Part shown: positions 34,481 through 35,140 of the stretch, piece after piece
How positions within the stretch are numbered: position 1 is the stretch's first letter
How the letters are laid out: each line of letters starts with the position of its first letter
NCBI RefSeq assembly: GCF_010894475.1
Contig: NZ_JAAIYB010000032.1
Location: forward strand, 1-35,140
Reading direction: 5' to 3'
Origin: Myxococcus vastator
GTDB lineage: Bacteria > Myxococcota > Myxococcia > Myxococcales > Myxococcaceae
Length of the DNA stretch: 35,140 nt
Program-made: the position numbers and the translations under genes
The notes under the pieces: generated by a model
The model's database searches: none
What the model was told of the DNA's origin: nothing
The model's input: the letters and a program-made list of their open reading frames with translations, nothing else

Positions 34481-34944
34481 CGTGCCAGCGCCTCCGCGGC
34501 GCGCTGAATGGCTCGGACGATGCGGTTGTGTGAGCCGCACCGGCACAGGTTGGCATCCAGCGCCGCGCGAATCTCCGCCTCGGTGGGCCGGGGCTTCTCC
34601 TTCAGCAGGGCCGCCGCCGTCACCACCATGCCGGGGATGCAGTAGGCGCACTGGCCGGCCTGCTCGGCCACGAAGGCGTCATGGAGTGGATGCGGTGTCC
34701 CATCCGGCGCGCGCAAGCCCTCCACGGTGGTGAGGTTCCGGCCGCTCAGGGTGGCCGCCGGCACGACGCAGGCGCGCAGCGGCGAGCCATTGCTCAGCAC
34801 CGTACATGCGCCGCACTGGCCCACGCCGCAGCCATACCGGGCCCCGTAAAGTCCCAGCTCGTCGCGCAGGATGTAGAGGAGGGGCGTGTCCTCGGGCGCG
34901 TCGACGGCGTGCTCGCGGCCGTTGACGTTCAGGGTGAAGCTCAT
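34477..34944 (-). CDS. iorA: 2Fe-2S small subunit of the molybdenum hydroxylase (isoquinoline 1-oxidoreductase alpha type)
   Basis: 155 residues from ATG 34944, with GGGAGGAG about eight bases before it. Plant-type cluster: C39, C44, C47, C59 (CGVGQCGAC...C). Second, helical cluster domain: C99, C102, C134, C136 (CAYC...CRC). All eight ligands are intact. It has no signal peptide, so it is probably carried across the membrane with the Tat-signal-bearing large subunit. It passes electrons from the molybdenum site outward. It is first in the two-gene operon. Confidence 0.94.
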   Translation of the reverse strand: MSFTLNVNGREHAVDAPEDTPLLYILRDELGLYGARYGCGVGQCGACTVLSNGSPLRACVVPAATLSGRNLTTVEGLRAPDGTPHPLHDAFVAEQAGQCAYCIPGMVVTAAALLKEKPRPTEAEIRAALDANLCRCGSHNRIVRAIQRAAEALAR

Positions 34945-35140
34945 GGCGCCTGCTCCTCCCGGAAGACGGTGGGCCCCGCAGCGTATCGCACGCATGCCCT
35001 GGCCCGGAGGAGATGTGGCCTGACGCGGCGATATCCCGCCACCGGGTTGCCATGCCGTGAAGCAGTGCACATCCCGGGGAGAGCGGCTGCGGCACCCGTC
35101 ATGGACGCGGGTGGAGACCGCTCGCGGGAGGGCGGGTTGG
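34945..35140. other. Region upstream of the hydroxylase operon
   Basis: 196 bases to the right edge. Apart from the ribosome site of the small subunit I see no gene, repeat or convincing promoter. Confidence 0.4.

Noticed and set aside
31121-34507. Open frame of 1128 codons on the plus strand
   Set aside because: Antisense to nhaA and the large Mo subunit, both strongly recognised; its translation is rich in R, H, G and D and has no motif.
35038-35052. TGGCAACCCGGTGGC on the minus strand as a sigma-54 promoter for the Mo hydroxylase genes
   Set aside because: GG and GC spacing is right, but the -12 box is TGGC rather than TTGC and the -24 box is imperfect; in such GC-rich DNA this match is easily due to chance.

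Overview
The window is very GC-rich, has long antisense open frames on the non-coding strand, several GTG starts, and many lipoproteins. It carries the alternative complex III genes actA-actB and a large CARDB-repeat surface protein. These features point to a predatory soil bacterium of the Myxococcota, most likely Myxococcaceae (Myxococcus/Corallococcus/Pyxidicoccus type). This is inferred from gene content and composition; no database search was possible.

Layout. (1) 1-3805, minus: start of the act operon, with pentahaem cytochrome ActA and the iron-sulfur/molybdopterin-like ActB, which runs off the left edge. (2) 4204-10348, minus: a compact ligase-associated DNA repair cassette (metallo-beta-lactamase-fold exonuclease, ATP-dependent ligase, DEXH helicase, PdeM phosphoesterase). 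It ends in an unusual fifth gene, a small HNH endonuclease. (3) 10595-12648, plus: trpE-trpG, overlapping, behind a hairpin-rich leader. (4) 12650-20391, minus: a histidine phosphatase, then an envelope group made of a small lipoprotein, a secreted propeller-like protein with a good sigma-54 promoter, and a 1508-residue lipoprotein with 11 CARDB repeats. (5) 20521-25985, minus: aroF-trpD-trpC-trpF-trpB-trpA, which with trpEG gives the whole tryptophan branch plus the first shikimate step. (6) 26192-29627, plus: an FAD-dependent amine-oxidase-like enzyme, a dihaem c-type lipoprotein of the isoquinoline-1-oxidoreductase-associated type, an ECF sigma factor with a SnoaL-like tail, and a VOC protein. 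(7) 29689-34944, minus: an esterase-like lipoprotein, the Na+/H+ antiporter NhaA, and the two subunits of a periplasmic molybdenum hydroxylase (IorA/IorB type).

How the genes fit together. AroF feeds chorismate synthesis; TrpEG commits chorismate to anthranilate and TrpD, F, C, B and A finish tryptophan. The trp genes are thus split into two converging units with cell-envelope genes between them. The dihaem lipoprotein of region 6 is a plausible electron acceptor for the molybdenum hydroxylase of region 7, although they lie about 6 kb apart on opposite strands. The repair cassette is read as one message with overlapping or nearly touching genes.

I found no tRNA, rRNA, CRISPR array, insertion sequence or phage gene. 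The best leads are the HNH gene attached to the repair cassette, the 11-repeat CARDB protein with two cysteines in every repeat, the sigma-54 promoter next to it, the split Mo-hydroxylase/cytochrome pair, and several hairpins placed where they could act as attenuators or as terminators of antisense transcripts.
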